DNA of 64,000 nt from Albimonas pacifica (GCF_900113695.1 NZ_FOQH01000003.1:496001-560000); one strand, 5' to 3'. Shown: positions 37,396-47,115, counted from the first letter of the stretch. Numbers and translations: made by a program. The notes: generated from the sequence alone by a model not told the origin.

Positions 37396-37846
37396 TCCCG
37401 GGGCCGGCGGCCTCGCGAGGCGGGGCTCGCTCGGGCTTGCGCTTCGCGCGGGGAGGCCGCTCGGGACCCACCAGAGAACAGGGGGCGCGCCTGTCCTCCG
37501 GACCCGCCCGTCGCTGAAGATGCCTGAGCGGCTCGCCCCCTCCGGTCAAGGACGAGCCGGCTTCGCCGGTCGCTGCGCGATCCTTGACCGGAGGGGGCGA
37601 GCCGCTCTCACGGCATCAGCGACGGACGGCTCCGGAGAACAGGCGCTCGGCGCCCCGCGGCCGGCGGCGCGCCGGGGCGCGGGCGGCGGGCGGGGCGAGG
37701 GACGTGGAAGGGGGAGGGCGTCGGGCCGGCCGGGCGCCGGGCAGGGGCGGCCGGGAAGCTGGCTCGGCTGTGCGGGAAGCGGGCGGCGGGCTTGACGGGG
37801 GGCGGGGGGAGCGCGACCTATGGCGGGCCTGATGGAGGAATGCCCC
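37396..37846. other. Gap holding repeat copy 3
   Basis: About 450 bases between two plus-strand genes. The palindrome occupies 37487-37646. Its left flank (CACCAGAGAACAGG) is only partly like those of copies 1 and 2. The stretch between the element and pdxH is GC-rich with nothing recognisable beyond the ribosome-binding site GGAGGAA at 37834. Confidence 0.65.
37487..37646. repeat. Long palindromic element, copy 3
   Basis: This 160-base copy keeps the fold but has many paired changes against copies 1 and 2: GAGCGGCTCG/CGAGCCGCTC instead of GAGCGACTCG/CGAGTCGCTC, CCCCCTCCGG/CCGGAGGGGG in the next helix, CCGTCGCTGA/TCAGCGACGG in the outer part, and tip hairpins CCGGC-TTC-GCCGG and TCGC-TGC-GCGA. 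TCAAGGA/TCCTTGA is unchanged. The outer left arm has CCTGTCCTCC, one mismatch. It lies between genes in tandem, not convergent ones. Confidence 0.93.
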
Positions 37847-38521
37847 ATGCCCGCCGACGCCACCGTCGATCCCCGCCCGTTCGTCATCCAGGAGACCGAG
37901 AGGCGCGAGGGCAAGTTCGCCGGCGACGACCCGTTCGCCCTGGCGCAGGGCTGGCTGGAGGAGGCCTTCGCCTCGGAGATCAACGACGGCAACGCCATGT
38001 CGCTCGCCACCGTCGACGAGACCGGGATGCCCAATTCGCGCATGGTCCTGCTCAAGGAGATCGAGGGCATGGGCGCGCCCTCGGGCGGGGCCTTCGTGTT
38101 CTACACCAACTACGGCTCGGCCAAGGGGCGGGAGCTCGCCGCCACCGGCAAGGCCGCGCTGCTGCTGCACTGGAAGAGCCTGCGCCGCCAGGTGCGCGTG
38201 CGCGGCGTGGTGGAGAAGGAGGAGGGGCCGCAGGCCGACGCCTACTACGCCTCGCGCGGGCTGCAGTCGCGGCTGGGGGCCTGGGCCTCGGAGCAGTCGC
38301 GGGAGCTGAGCTCGCGCGGGCATCTGATGGCCGAGGTTGCGAAGGTCGCCGCCCGCCACCCGCTGAACCCGCCGCGCCCGCCGTTCTGGGGCGGCTTCCG
38401 GGTGCGCCCGGTGGAGATGGAGTTCTGGGCCGACGGCGCCCACCGCCTGCACGACCGCTTCCAGTGGCGCCGCGACAGCCCCGAGGCGCGGACCTGGACC
38501 GTGAGGCGCCTGAACCCCTGA
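37847..38521 (+). CDS. pdxH: Pyridoxamine 5'-phosphate oxidase
   Basis: PdxH is the FMN enzyme that makes pyridoxal 5'-phosphate from PNP or PMP. The 224-residue protein has [22 protein letters not shown] (FMN and substrate binding), [14 protein letters not shown], and the C-terminal signature [20 protein letters not shown] followed by WTVRRLNP. The start at 37847 follows GGAGGAA. It makes the cofactor needed by several enzymes encoded nearby (metZ and the dehydratase-like gene), although no operon links them. Confidence 0.96.
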   Translation: MPADATVDPRPFVIQETERREGKFAGDDPFALAQGWLEEAFASEINDGNAMSLATVDETGMPNSRMVLLKEIEGMGAPSGGAFVFYTNYGSAKGRELAATGKAALLLHWKSLRRQVRVRGVVEKEEGPQADAYYASRGLQSRLGAWASEQSRELSSRGHLMAEVAKVAARHPLNPPRPPFWGGFRVRPVEMEFWADGAHRLHDRFQWRRDSPEARTWTVRRLNP

Positions 38522-38722
38522 GCCCCACGACCGCCCCAGGCCGGCCGTCGGCGTCAGGGCGGGCCGCGGGGCGCGCGCCGGCCGGCGCCGCCCCTGATCG
38601 AAACGCCTCGCCGCCCGGCGACGCGCCGCCGCGGACGGATCGCCGGGGGTTGCATCCGATCCCCGCGCCCGGCGTGATCGGCGCGAACCATGCAGGGGCC
38701 GACTCGGCCCCGGGAGCCCGAC

Positions 38723-39457
38723 ATGCCCGATCGCAAGACCCTGCTGCTGACCGGCGCCTCGCGCGGGATCGGCCACGCCACCGTGAAGCGCTTCGCCTCG
38801 GCGGGGTGGCGGGTGATCACCTGCTCGCGCCACCCCTTCCCCGAGGACTGCCCCTGGGAGATGGGGGAGGAGGACCACATCCAGCTCGACCTCGCCGATC
38901 CGCAGTCGACGATGGACGCGGTCGAGCAGATCCGCGCCCGCCTGCCCGGGGGCCGGCTGGAGGCGCTGGTCAACAACGCCGGCATCTCGCCGAAGGGTCC
39001 GCAGGGGGAGCGGCTGACCACCCTGACCACCGACCTGCGCGACTGGGGCAAGGTGTTCCACGTGAACTTCTTCGCCCCCGTGGTTCTGGCCCGCGGCCTG
39101 CGCGCCGAGCTGGCGGCGGCGCAGGGGGCGATCGTGAACGTCACCTCCATCGCCGGCGCCCGGGTGCATCCGTTCGCGGGGGCGGCCTACGGCACCTCGA
39201 AGGCGGCGCTGGCGGCGCTGACGAGGGAGATGGCCCACGACTTCGGCCCCCTGGGCGTGCGGGTGAACGCCATCGCGCCCGGCGAGATCGAGACCGCGAT
39301 CCTCTCGCCCGGCACCGAGAAGATGGCCGAGCAGCTGCCGCTGCGCCGTCTCGGCAAGCCCGAGGAGGTGGCGCGCACGATCTACTATCTGTGCACGGCC
39401 GAAAGCTCCTACGTCACCGGCGTCGAGATCGAGATCAACGGCGGCCAGCACGTCTGA
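38723..39457 (+). CDS. SDR family oxidoreductase
   Basis: The 244-residue short-chain dehydrogenase has TGASRGIGHAT, NNAG, catalytic Ser in VTSIAG, and Tyr-Lys in YGTSKAA, plus a normal C-terminal YVTGVEIEINGGQ segment. The start at 38723 follows CGGGAG. It resembles FabG-like reductases, but fatty-acid genes are not adjacent and the substrate is unknown. The insertion PFPEDCPWEMGEEDHIQLDL after the second beta-strand is distinctive. Confidence 0.9.
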   Translation: MPDRKTLLLTGASRGIGHATVKRFASAGWRVITCSRHPFPEDCPWEMGEEDHIQLDLADPQSTMDAVEQIRARLPGGRLEALVNNAGISPKGPQGERLTTLTTDLRDWGKVFHVNFFAPVVLARGLRAELAAAQGAIVNVTSIAGARVHPFAGAAYGTSKAALAALTREMAHDFGPLGVRVNAIAPGEIETAILSPGTEKMAEQLPLRRLGKPEEVARTIYYLCTAESSYVTGVEIEINGGQHV

Positions 39458-39540
39458 CCGGGCGGCGAGGCCGGTAGGCCGCCGGCGGAAGATATGCTAA
39501 CGTAGCGTAAGGTTCCGTCTCGACGGTCGGGGGCTTGCGC

Positions 39541-40353
39541 ATGTCTGGCGACGCATCCGGGTTCATCGGGGACATTCCCGCCCACTACGACGCGGGCCTC
39601 GGGCCCAACCTGTTCGAGGGCTTCGCCGAGCTTCTGGCCGAGGCCGCCTGTTCCGGCGCGCCGACGGCGGTTCTGGAGCTCGCGGCCGGCACCGGCATCG
39701 TCTCGCGCAAGCTGCGGGACCGGCTGCCGGCGGGGGCCTCGCTGACGGTCTCGGACCTCAGCGCGCCGATGCTGGAGGTGGCGCGGGCGAAGTTCGCGCC
39801 GCAGGAGACGGTGGCGTTCGCGGTGGCGGACGCGCTGCGCACGCCGTTCCCCGACGCCGCCTTCGACCGCGTGGTCTGCCAGTTCGGGGTGATGTTCTTT
39901 CCCGACAAGCGCGCCGCCTTCCGCGAGGCGCGGCGCGTGCTGAAGCCGGGGGGCCGGTTCCTGTTCAACGCGTTCGGCCCGATGGAGGCGAACCCGCATT
40001 CCCAGATCGCCTACGCCGTGCCCGCGCAGTTCTTCGCGGGCGAGCCGCCGGGCTTCTACAAGGCGCCCTTCCACTACGGCGACCCGGCGAAGGTGCGCGC
40101 GGACCTGGCCGCGGCCGGCTGGCGGGACGTCTCGCACGAGACCCTGCGCATCCGCCGCCGGATCGCCGACGCGGAGGCCTTCGCCCGCGGCCTCGTCTAC
40201 GGCAATCCGCTGATCGACGAGATCCGGGCGCGCGGCGGCGTCGACCCCGAGACGGTCTGCGCCGCGGTTCACAGGGCGATCGAGGTGCTGTTCGCCCCGA
40301 CCGACATGACCTTCCCGATGGAGGCGACCGTCTTCGTCTGCACGGCCGAGTGA
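39541..40353 (+). CDS. Class I SAM-dependent methyltransferase
   Basis: The 270-residue protein shows the SAM-binding motif VLELAAGTGIVSRKL, the acidic strand-2 region VSDLSAPMLEVA, and RVLKPGGRFLFNAFG. It resembles UbiE/Coq5-like and small-molecule methyltransferases of the Methyltransf_11 type. The ATG at 39541 follows GGGGG; an upstream in-frame TTG is less likely. It stands alone, convergent with the LysR gene 30 bases away. The substrate is unknown. Confidence 0.87.
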   Translation: MSGDASGFIGDIPAHYDAGLGPNLFEGFAELLAEAACSGAPTAVLELAAGTGIVSRKLRDRLPAGASLTVSDLSAPMLEVARAKFAPQETVAFAVADALRTPFPDAAFDRVVCQFGVMFFPDKRAAFREARRVLKPGGRFLFNAFGPMEANPHSQIAYAVPAQFFAGEPPGFYKAPFHYGDPAKVRADLAAAGWRDVSHETLRIRRRIADAEAFARGLVYGNPLIDEIRARGGVDPETVCAAVHRAIEVLFAPTDMTFPMEATVFVCTAE

Positions 40354-40383
40354 CCCGGAGGGGCGCAGGGCCCCGCGGCGGCG

Positions 40384-41304
40384 CTACTCGGCGGCGCGGC
40401 TCGCGCCCGAGGCGCAGCTTTCCTTCAGGGCCTCGACCATGTGGTCGATGAAGGCGCGCAGCTTGGGCTGCGGGAAGCGGCCCTGGGGGTAGACGGCGTA
40501 GACGCCGAGCGGCGGGCGGCGCGCCTCGGGGACCAGCTCGACCAGCTCGCCGCTGGCCACGCCGTCGCCGACGATGAAGTCGGGCAGCATGGCGATGCCC
40601 AGCCCGTCCGCCGCGGCCTGGCGCAGGGCGTCGCCGTTGTTGATCGTCAGCCGGCCGACCGCGCGCACCTGCCGCTCCTGCCCGCCGGGGCCTGACAGGC
40701 GCCAGACGTTGCCGGAGCTGAGGTTCGAGTAGTGCAGCAGGTTGTGCGAGGCGAGGTCCTGCACCGAGGTGGGCGTGCCATGCTCGGCCAGGTAGCCCGG
40801 GCTCGCCACCACCATCACCTCGGCGTCGGCGAGCTTTCGCGCGCGCATCGAGCTGTCGGGCAGGTCGCCGATCCGGATCGCCAGGTCGAAGCCCTCGGCC
40901 ACCAGCTCCACGAAGCGGTCGTCGAGCACCATGTGCACCGAGATGTCGGGGTACTTGCGCAGGAAATCCGAGATCGCCGGCGCCAGCGCCCGGATCCCGA
41001 AGGAGAAGGGCGCCGAGATGCGCAGTTCGCCGCGCGGATTGTCCTGCATGGTCGAGACCATGGCGTCGGCCTCCTCGGCCTCGGCCAGGACCCGGATCGC
41101 GCGGTCGTAGAAGGCGAGCCCGATCTCGGTCGGGCTGACGCGGCGGGTGGTCCGGTTGAGCAGACGCGCGCCCAGCCGGTCCTCCAGGGAGGCGACGTGC
41201 TTGGACACCGCCGATTTCGAGAGACCCATCTTCCGCGCGGCGTCGGTGAACCCGCCAAGGTCCACGACGCGCACGAAGGCCTCCATCTCGCTCAGCCGAT
41301 CCAT
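40384..41304 (-). CDS. LysR-family transcriptional regulator
   Basis: The 306-residue regulator has the N-terminal helix-turn-helix (MDRLSEMEAFVRVVDLGGF, then SKSAVSKHVASLEDRLGARL, residues 1-60) and an effector domain resembling the CrgA/DmlR subgroup (GELRISAPFSFG, RKYPDISVHMVLDDR). The start at 41304 follows GGAGGTGG. It is divergent from the polyamine-type ABC operon, so it may control that operon or itself; the link is inferred from position. Confidence 0.93.
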   Translation of the reverse strand: MDRLSEMEAFVRVVDLGGFTDAARKMGLSKSAVSKHVASLEDRLGARLLNRTTRRVSPTEIGLAFYDRAIRVLAEAEEADAMVSTMQDNPRGELRISAPFSFGIRALAPAISDFLRKYPDISVHMVLDDRFVELVAEGFDLAIRIGDLPDSSMRARKLADAEVMVVASPGYLAEHGTPTSVQDLASHNLLHYSNLSSGNVWRLSGPGGQERQVRAVGRLTINNGDALRQAAADGLGIAMLPDFIVGDGVASGELVELVPEARRPPLGVYAVYPQGRFPQPKLRAFIDHMVEALKESCASGASRAAE

Positions 41305-41625
41305 GCCACCTCCGCTGCAATGCAACCAAAATCGCCCCGAAAGCGACGGGCGTCAATCGTCGCGACGGGCGTGCGACCATAAACGGCGAAAGCGAAACCA
41401 TTCGTTCATCAATGTTTTTCCGTTCATCATTGCGACGCGTCATTTCTGCGGGAGAATGCTGCGGGGGCAGGGGGATGACGCAGGCGCGGGCTCGGGTCCG
41501 AGGTCGTTTTCCTTCACGAAATAGCCGGGGACGGGGTTGTGCGGCGCCGCAGCCGCATGTTTAGCTCCCTTCGTCGGACGAAAGACCCCGCCAGAGGGCG
41601 CCGCCGCAAACGACAGGGAAGACGC
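41305..41625. promoter_or_regulatory. Shared control region of the LysR gene and the ABC importer operon
   Basis: The 321-base divergent gap is clearly AT-richer than its surroundings around 41380-41440. It contains the 9-base direct repeat CGTTCATCA at 41403-41411 and 41421-41429, 18 bases apart start to start (nearly two helical turns), a plausible LysR or other regulator site. No exact promoter is assigned. Confidence 0.5.
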
Positions 41626-42711
<1,086 letters not shown>

Positions 42712-42789
42712 GCGGGGCCAAGGCGCGTCGCCGCCCGAAGGCGCGCCGCCGCGAAGATTCGATCGGGCATCGCAACTGGGAGAGACCTC

Positions 42790-43929
42790 ATGAGCCTCAA
42801 GCTCAAGATGATGATGGCCGGCGCGGGGATCGCCGGCGCGGCCGTCGCCGGCGCCGCCTACGCCGCCGACGAGCTGCCCGCCTGCGAGGGCTGCGCCGAT
42901 TCGATGACCGTCGTGTCCTGGGGCGGCGCCTACCAGAACTCTCAGCAGAAGGCCTACTCCGAGCCCTACGCCGAGATGACCGGCGTCGAGTTCGTCTGGG
43001 ACGAGTCCTCCAACGAGGCCGTCGCCAAGCTGCGCGCCATGGCCGAGGCCGGCAACATCACCTGGGACCTGGTGGACGTGGTCGCCTCCGACGCCATGCG
43101 CCTGTGCGACGAGGGCCTGGCCGAGGAGATCGACTTCGACTCCGCGCTCGCCGAGGCGCCCGACGGGACCGTGGCGACCGAGGACTTCGGCGAGATGATC
43201 GTCTCGGACTGCTTCGTCCCGCAGATCGCCTACTCGACCACCTTCGGCTACCGCACCGACGTGGCGGAGTGGAACGGCGAGACCCCCGACGACATCTGCG
43301 ACGTGTTCGACCTGGAGGCCTTCCCGGGTAAGCGCGCCCTGGAGAAGCGTCCGATCAACAACATGGAGTGGGCGCTGCTCTGCTCGGGCGTCGCCAAGGA
43401 AGACATCTACGACACGCTGGAGACCGAAGAGGGGCAGGCCCAGGCCTTCGCCAAGCTCGACGAGATCAAGGACAGCGTCGTGTGGTGGTCGGCCGGCGCC
43501 GAGACCCCGCAGCTGCTCGCCGACGGCGAGATCGTGATGGGCTCGACCTACAACGGCCGTCTCTTCGCGCTGATCGAGGAGCAGAAGCAGCCCGTCGCCA
43601 TGATGTGGGACGCGCAGGTCTATGACCTCGACGGCTGGATCGTGCCCGCCGGCCTGCCCGAGGACCGCAAGGCCCGGGTGATGCACTTCCTGAAGTTCGC
43701 CACCGACACCCAGCGTCTGGCGGACCAGGCCAAGTACATCTCCTACGGCCCCGCGCGCCAGTCCTCGGCCCCGCTGGTCGGCCAGCATGCCGAGCTGGGC
43801 ATCGACATGGCCCCGCACATGCCGACCAACCCCGAGAACGCCACCAACACCTTCCTCTACAACTACGAGTGGTGGGCGGACTATCGCGACGACCTGGACG
43901 CCAAGTTCCAGGCCTGGCTGCTGCGCTGA
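42790..43929 (+). CDS. potD: Periplasmic polyamine-type solute-binding protein
   Basis: The 379-residue binding protein begins with a signal peptide (MSLKLKMMMAGAGIAGAAVA, cleavage after AYA) and continues with MTVVSWGGAYQNSQQKAYSEPY, as in PotD/extracellular solute-binding proteins. WDLVDVVASDAMRLCDEG and the aromatic residues around WWSAGAETPQLL and YNYEWWADY fit a ligand pocket for cationic amines. It is second in the operon; two hairpins follow it, common after strongly expressed binding-protein genes. Confidence 0.9.
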   Translation: MSLKLKMMMAGAGIAGAAVAGAAYAADELPACEGCADSMTVVSWGGAYQNSQQKAYSEPYAEMTGVEFVWDESSNEAVAKLRAMAEAGNITWDLVDVVASDAMRLCDEGLAEEIDFDSALAEAPDGTVATEDFGEMIVSDCFVPQIAYSTTFGYRTDVAEWNGETPDDICDVFDLEAFPGKRALEKRPINNMEWALLCSGVAKEDIYDTLETEEGQAQAFAKLDEIKDSVVWWSAGAETPQLLADGEIVMGSTYNGRLFALIEEQKQPVAMMWDAQVYDLDGWIVPAGLPEDRKARVMHFLKFATDTQRLADQAKYISYGPARQSSAPLVGQHAELGIDMAPHMPTNPENATNTFLYNYEWWADYRDDLDAKFQAWLLR

Positions 43930-43945
43930 GCTGAAGGCCTGCGCC

Positions 43946-44016
43946 TCCCGGGCCCCGCGCGGGCCCGGGACGGACGCGCCTGACGACCTCCGGGCGGGCC
44001 GCCGGCGGCCCGCCCG
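43946..44016 (+). terminator. Two tandem hairpins between the binding-protein and permease genes
   Basis: TCCCGGGCCC-CGCGC-GGGCCCGGGA (43946-43970) and the perfect palindrome CGGGCGGGCCGCC/GGCGGCCCGCCCG (43991-44016) lie in the gap. Without T tails they likely reduce readthrough into the permeases and protect the upstream message. Confidence 0.6.
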
Positions 44017-44058
44017 ACCCGGTTCCAGACATTCACCGACGCTGCGAGGGGATCACGC

Positions 44059-45360
44059 ATGGCCGAGGCGACCGCGAACGGGGACATCGCGCCCGATGAG
44101 CACCGGAGCGCCTCCGGACAGCTCCTGGCCGCCGACGGCACGCCCCTCAAGAAATCGATCCGCCGCTCCGAGGCCCGCGCCCGCCTGCGCGCCTTCCTGC
44201 TGGTGGCGCCGCTGCTGATCTTCGTGCTGCTGTCCTTCATCGCGCCGATCGCGGACATGCTGTTCCGCTCGGTCGAGAACGAGATCGTCGCCGACACGCT
44301 GCCGCGCACCGTCGAGGCGCTGGACGCGTGGGACCCGCAGACCGGGCCCCCGCCCGAGCCGGTCTACCGCGCCTTCTACGACGACATGCTGGAGGCCACG
44401 GAACTCAAGATCCACACCCGCCTCGGCTCCCGCCTGAACTACGAAGAGTCGGGGATGTCGTCGCTGTTCCGCAAGACGAACGAGCGCCGGCTGGAGCGGT
44501 TCGACCTCGACCAGCCGCTGCAGCCGCAGTTCGTCGACCTCGACAAGGACTGGGGCGAGGTCGAGCCCTGGGCCGTGATCAAGACCTTCGCGCCGCGCTA
44601 CACCTGGGGTTATTTCCTGCAGGCCGCCGACATGCGCCTGACCCCGGGCGGGGTCGAGATGGCGCCGGAGTTCGAGCAGATCTACCTCAAGCTGTTCTGG
44701 CGCACGATCCTGCTGAGCTGCACCATCACCCTGTCGTGCCTGCTGCTGGGCTATCCGGTGGCCTGGCTGCTGTCGAACCTGCCCGCGCGCTCGGCCAACC
44801 TGCTGATGATCCTGGTGCTGCTGCCGTTCTGGACCTCGCTGCTGGTGCGCACCTCCGCCTGGAAGGTGCTGCTGCAGGAACAGGGGGTGATCAACGACAT
44901 CCTGGTCTACATCGGGATCGTCTCCGACGCCGGACGGCTGGTGATGATCAACAACCAGACCGGCACGATCATCGCCATGACCCACATCCTGCTGCCGTTC
45001 ATGGTGCTGCCGCTCTACTCGGTGATGAAGACCATCCCGCCGAGCTACCTGCGCGCCGCCAAGTCGCTGGGCGCGACCGACTGGACCGCCTTCTGGCGGG
45101 TCTACTTCCCGCAGTCGGTGCCGGGCATCGGGGCGGGGGCGATCCTCGTCTTCATCCTGGCCATCGGCTACTACATCACGCCCGAACTGGTGGGCGGCAC
45201 CGACGGCACCTTCATCTCGAACCGCATCGCCTTCCATATCTCGACGTCGCTCAACTGGGGGCTGGCGGCCGCGCTCGGCTCGCTGCTGCTGATCCTGGTG
45301 CTGGGGCTCTACTGGCTCTACGACCGGATTGTGGGCATCGACAACGTGAAGCTGGGCTGA
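44059..45360 (+). CDS. potB: ABC transporter permease with long periplasmic insertion
   Basis: The 433-residue inner-membrane protein has the PotB-like permease core (six predicted helices; the EAA-type loop is RAAKSLGATDWTAFWRVYFPQS). It is about 150 residues longer than E. coli PotB: a 43-residue cytoplasmic head, and about 140 residues inserted between helix 1 (about 44-66) and helix 2 (about 213), rich in charged residues. The insertion probably lies in the periplasm and could help dock the binding protein. Such enlarged first loops occur in some alphaproteobacterial homologues. Confidence 0.9.
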   Translation: MAEATANGDIAPDEHRSASGQLLAADGTPLKKSIRRSEARARLRAFLLVAPLLIFVLLSFIAPIADMLFRSVENEIVADTLPRTVEALDAWDPQTGPPPEPVYRAFYDDMLEATELKIHTRLGSRLNYEESGMSSLFRKTNERRLERFDLDQPLQPQFVDLDKDWGEVEPWAVIKTFAPRYTWGYFLQAADMRLTPGGVEMAPEFEQIYLKLFWRTILLSCTITLSCLLLGYPVAWLLSNLPARSANLLMILVLLPFWTSLLVRTSAWKVLLQEQGVINDILVYIGIVSDAGRLVMINNQTGTIIAMTHILLPFMVLPLYSVMKTIPPSYLRAAKSLGATDWTAFWRVYFPQSVPGIGAGAILVFILAIGYYITPELVGGTDGTFISNRIAFHISTSLNWGLAAALGSLLLILVLGLYWLYDRIVGIDNVKLG

Positions 45361-45373
45361 GGAGGACACGACC

Positions 45374-46225
45374 ATGGCGCTTCAGCCCTACGCGAGCACG
45401 GGTCAGCGGATCTGGTACTACACCTTCCGGGTGCTGTGCGGGTTGATCCTGTTCTTCCTGATCTTCCCGATCATCATCATCATCCCGCTCAGCTTCAACG
45501 CGCTGCCCTACTTCACCTTCACGCCGGGGATGCTGGCGCTGGAGGCGGACGCCTACTCGCTCGAGCATTACCGCGACTTCTTCTACAATGACGCCTGGCA
45601 GCAGGCGCTGTGGAACTCGTTGTCGATCGCGCCGGCGGCGACGCTTCTGTCGGTGTCGCTGGGCACGCTGGCGGCGATCGGGCTCAGCTCGGGCAAGATG
45701 CCGTTCCGGGGCGTGGTGATGGCGATCCTGATCTCGCCGATGATCGTGCCGCTGATCATCTCGGCGGCGGGGATGTATTTCTTCTACTCCCGCATCGGGC
45801 TGCAGGGCACCTGGTTCGGCGTGGTCCTGGCCCACGCAGCCCTGGGCGTGCCCTTCGTGATCATCACCGTCACCGCCACGCTGGTGGGCTTCGACCGCTC
45901 GCTGACGCGGGCCGCGGCGAACATGGGGGCGGGGCCGGTGCGCACCTTCTTCAAGGTGCAGATGCCGCTGATCCTGCCGGGCGTGATCTCGGGCGGGCTC
46001 TTCGCCTTCATCACCTCCTTCGACGAGGTGGTGGTGATCCTGTTCCTCGGCTCGGCCGGCGAGCAGACCTTGCCCTGGCGCATGTTCACGGGCTTGCGCG
46101 AGCAGATCAGCCCCAGCATTCTGGCGGTGGCCACCCTGCTGGTCAGCGTCTCGGTGATCCTGCTGGTGACGCTGGAGATCCTGCGCCGTCGCTCCGAGAG
46201 GCTGCGCGGCATGAGCCCAGGCTGA
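45374..46225 (+). CDS. potC: ABC transporter permease, PotC type
   Basis: The 283-residue second permease has six helices and the coupling motif TRAAANMGAGPVRTFFKVQMP. FITSFDEVVVILFL is typical of PotC. It begins 13 bases after potB following GAGGA, and its stop lies two bases before the next gene. Confidence 0.92.
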   Translation: MALQPYASTGQRIWYYTFRVLCGLILFFLIFPIIIIIPLSFNALPYFTFTPGMLALEADAYSLEHYRDFFYNDAWQQALWNSLSIAPAATLLSVSLGTLAAIGLSSGKMPFRGVVMAILISPMIVPLIISAAGMYFFYSRIGLQGTWFGVVLAHAALGVPFVIITVTATLVGFDRSLTRAAANMGAGPVRTFFKVQMPLILPGVISGGLFAFITSFDEVVVILFLGSAGEQTLPWRMFTGLREQISPSILAVATLLVSVSVILLVTLEILRRRSERLRGMSPG

Positions 46226-46227
46226 CG

Positions 46228-47046
46228 ATGCCCCGAACGACCCCGGTTCGCCGGAGACATTTCCACACCGTCGCGCGGCGGGGAGCATGCCTCCTCGCCG
46301 CGCTCATGTTCGCAGGCCCGCTGGGCGCCGCTCCGGAAGGGGAGGGGGTGCTCGCCGCCGCCTGTCCGGGGCCGGGCGCGCTGGACCTGATCCTGCTGCC
46401 CGAGGAGATGGCGAAGCTCGACGACGGGGCGGCGGCCCTGACCGTGACCGGCGCCTACACCGCCACCGACAAGCGCGACGAGACCAAGCCCAAGCCCGTG
46501 GGCCTGTTCCTGCACCGCGGCCGGGCGGTCAGCCTGGAATACGGGCGCATGGACGGCCTGCTGGTGATCGAGGCCGACGGCGCCGCGCGCATCGTCGCCG
46601 CCCCGGCCGCGCAGGTCGCGGGCGGGGCCCACGACCTGACCGACCCCGAGGGGCGGCGCGCCTTCATCGCGGCGGCGAAATCCTCCGGCGCCTCGGCCCT
46701 GCAGTCCCACCTGCTGATCCGCGACGGAGAGCTGGACCTGCGCCCGGTGGACGACGCCCCGCTCGCCATCCGCCGGATCCTGTTCCAGGACCGCGACGGG
46801 GCGCTGGCGATCTGGCAGAGCGGCGCCCGCGCCCTGACCCTGCACGCCGCGGCCGAGGAGCTCGCGCGCCTGCACGCGCCGGCGATGGCGATGAACCTCG
46901 ACATGGGCAGCTACGATTTCTGCGAGCGCACGGGGCCCGAGACCGCCTCCGGCGGCGCCTCCTATTCCTGCGGGTTCCTGGACCGGCAGGGGGTGGAGCG
47001 GCTGTCGAACCTGATCCGCCTGCATCCGGGCGCGAACTGCGGCTGA
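46228..47046 (+). CDS. Exported protein linked to the importer operon, possibly phosphodiester glycosidase-like
   Basis: The 272-residue protein begins with a long signal peptide region (ARRGACLLAALMFAGPLGAA) and is exported. PKPVGLFLHRGRAVSLEYGRMDGLLVIEADGAARI followed late by MAMNLDMGSYDFC resembles the NAGPA/DUF2233 fold, in which NLDGG is the family motif; here it reads NLDMGS. The similarity is moderate. The start is two bases after potC stop, so it is probably translated with the importer. Either a periplasmic hydrolase releasing a transported compound or an unrelated passenger is possible. Confidence 0.7.
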   Translation: MPRTTPVRRRHFHTVARRGACLLAALMFAGPLGAAPEGEGVLAAACPGPGALDLILLPEEMAKLDDGAAALTVTGAYTATDKRDETKPKPVGLFLHRGRAVSLEYGRMDGLLVIEADGAARIVAAPAAQVAGGAHDLTDPEGRRAFIAAAKSSGASALQSHLLIRDGELDLRPVDDAPLAIRRILFQDRDGALAIWQSGARALTLHAAAEELARLHAPAMAMNLDMGSYDFCERTGPETASGGASYSCGFLDRQGVERLSNLIRLHPGANCG

Positions 47047-47062
47047 CGCGGCGGGGCTCGCC

Positions 47063-47115
47063 CCCCGTCGCTCGATCCCCCTCGCTCGACCCCCGTCGCT
47101 TGATCCCCGTCAAGG
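47063..47115. repeat. Short tandem repeat of a 14-base unit
   Basis: CCCCGTCGCTCGAT, CCCCCTCGCTCGAC and CCCCGTCGCTTGAT follow head to tail at 47063, 47077 and 47091, then a partial CCCCGTCAAGG. It lies just before the MaoC-Pta gene and has no dyad symmetry of note. Confidence 0.75.

Noticed and set aside
28381-37646. The palindromes as insertion sequences or ordinary rho-independent terminators
   Set aside because: No transposase frame is present, and there is no T tail. The stems are several times longer than normal terminators and carry internal hairpins.
47063-47115. The 14-base tandem repeat as a CRISPR array
   Set aside because: Units are contiguous with no spacers, far too short, and no cas genes are present.
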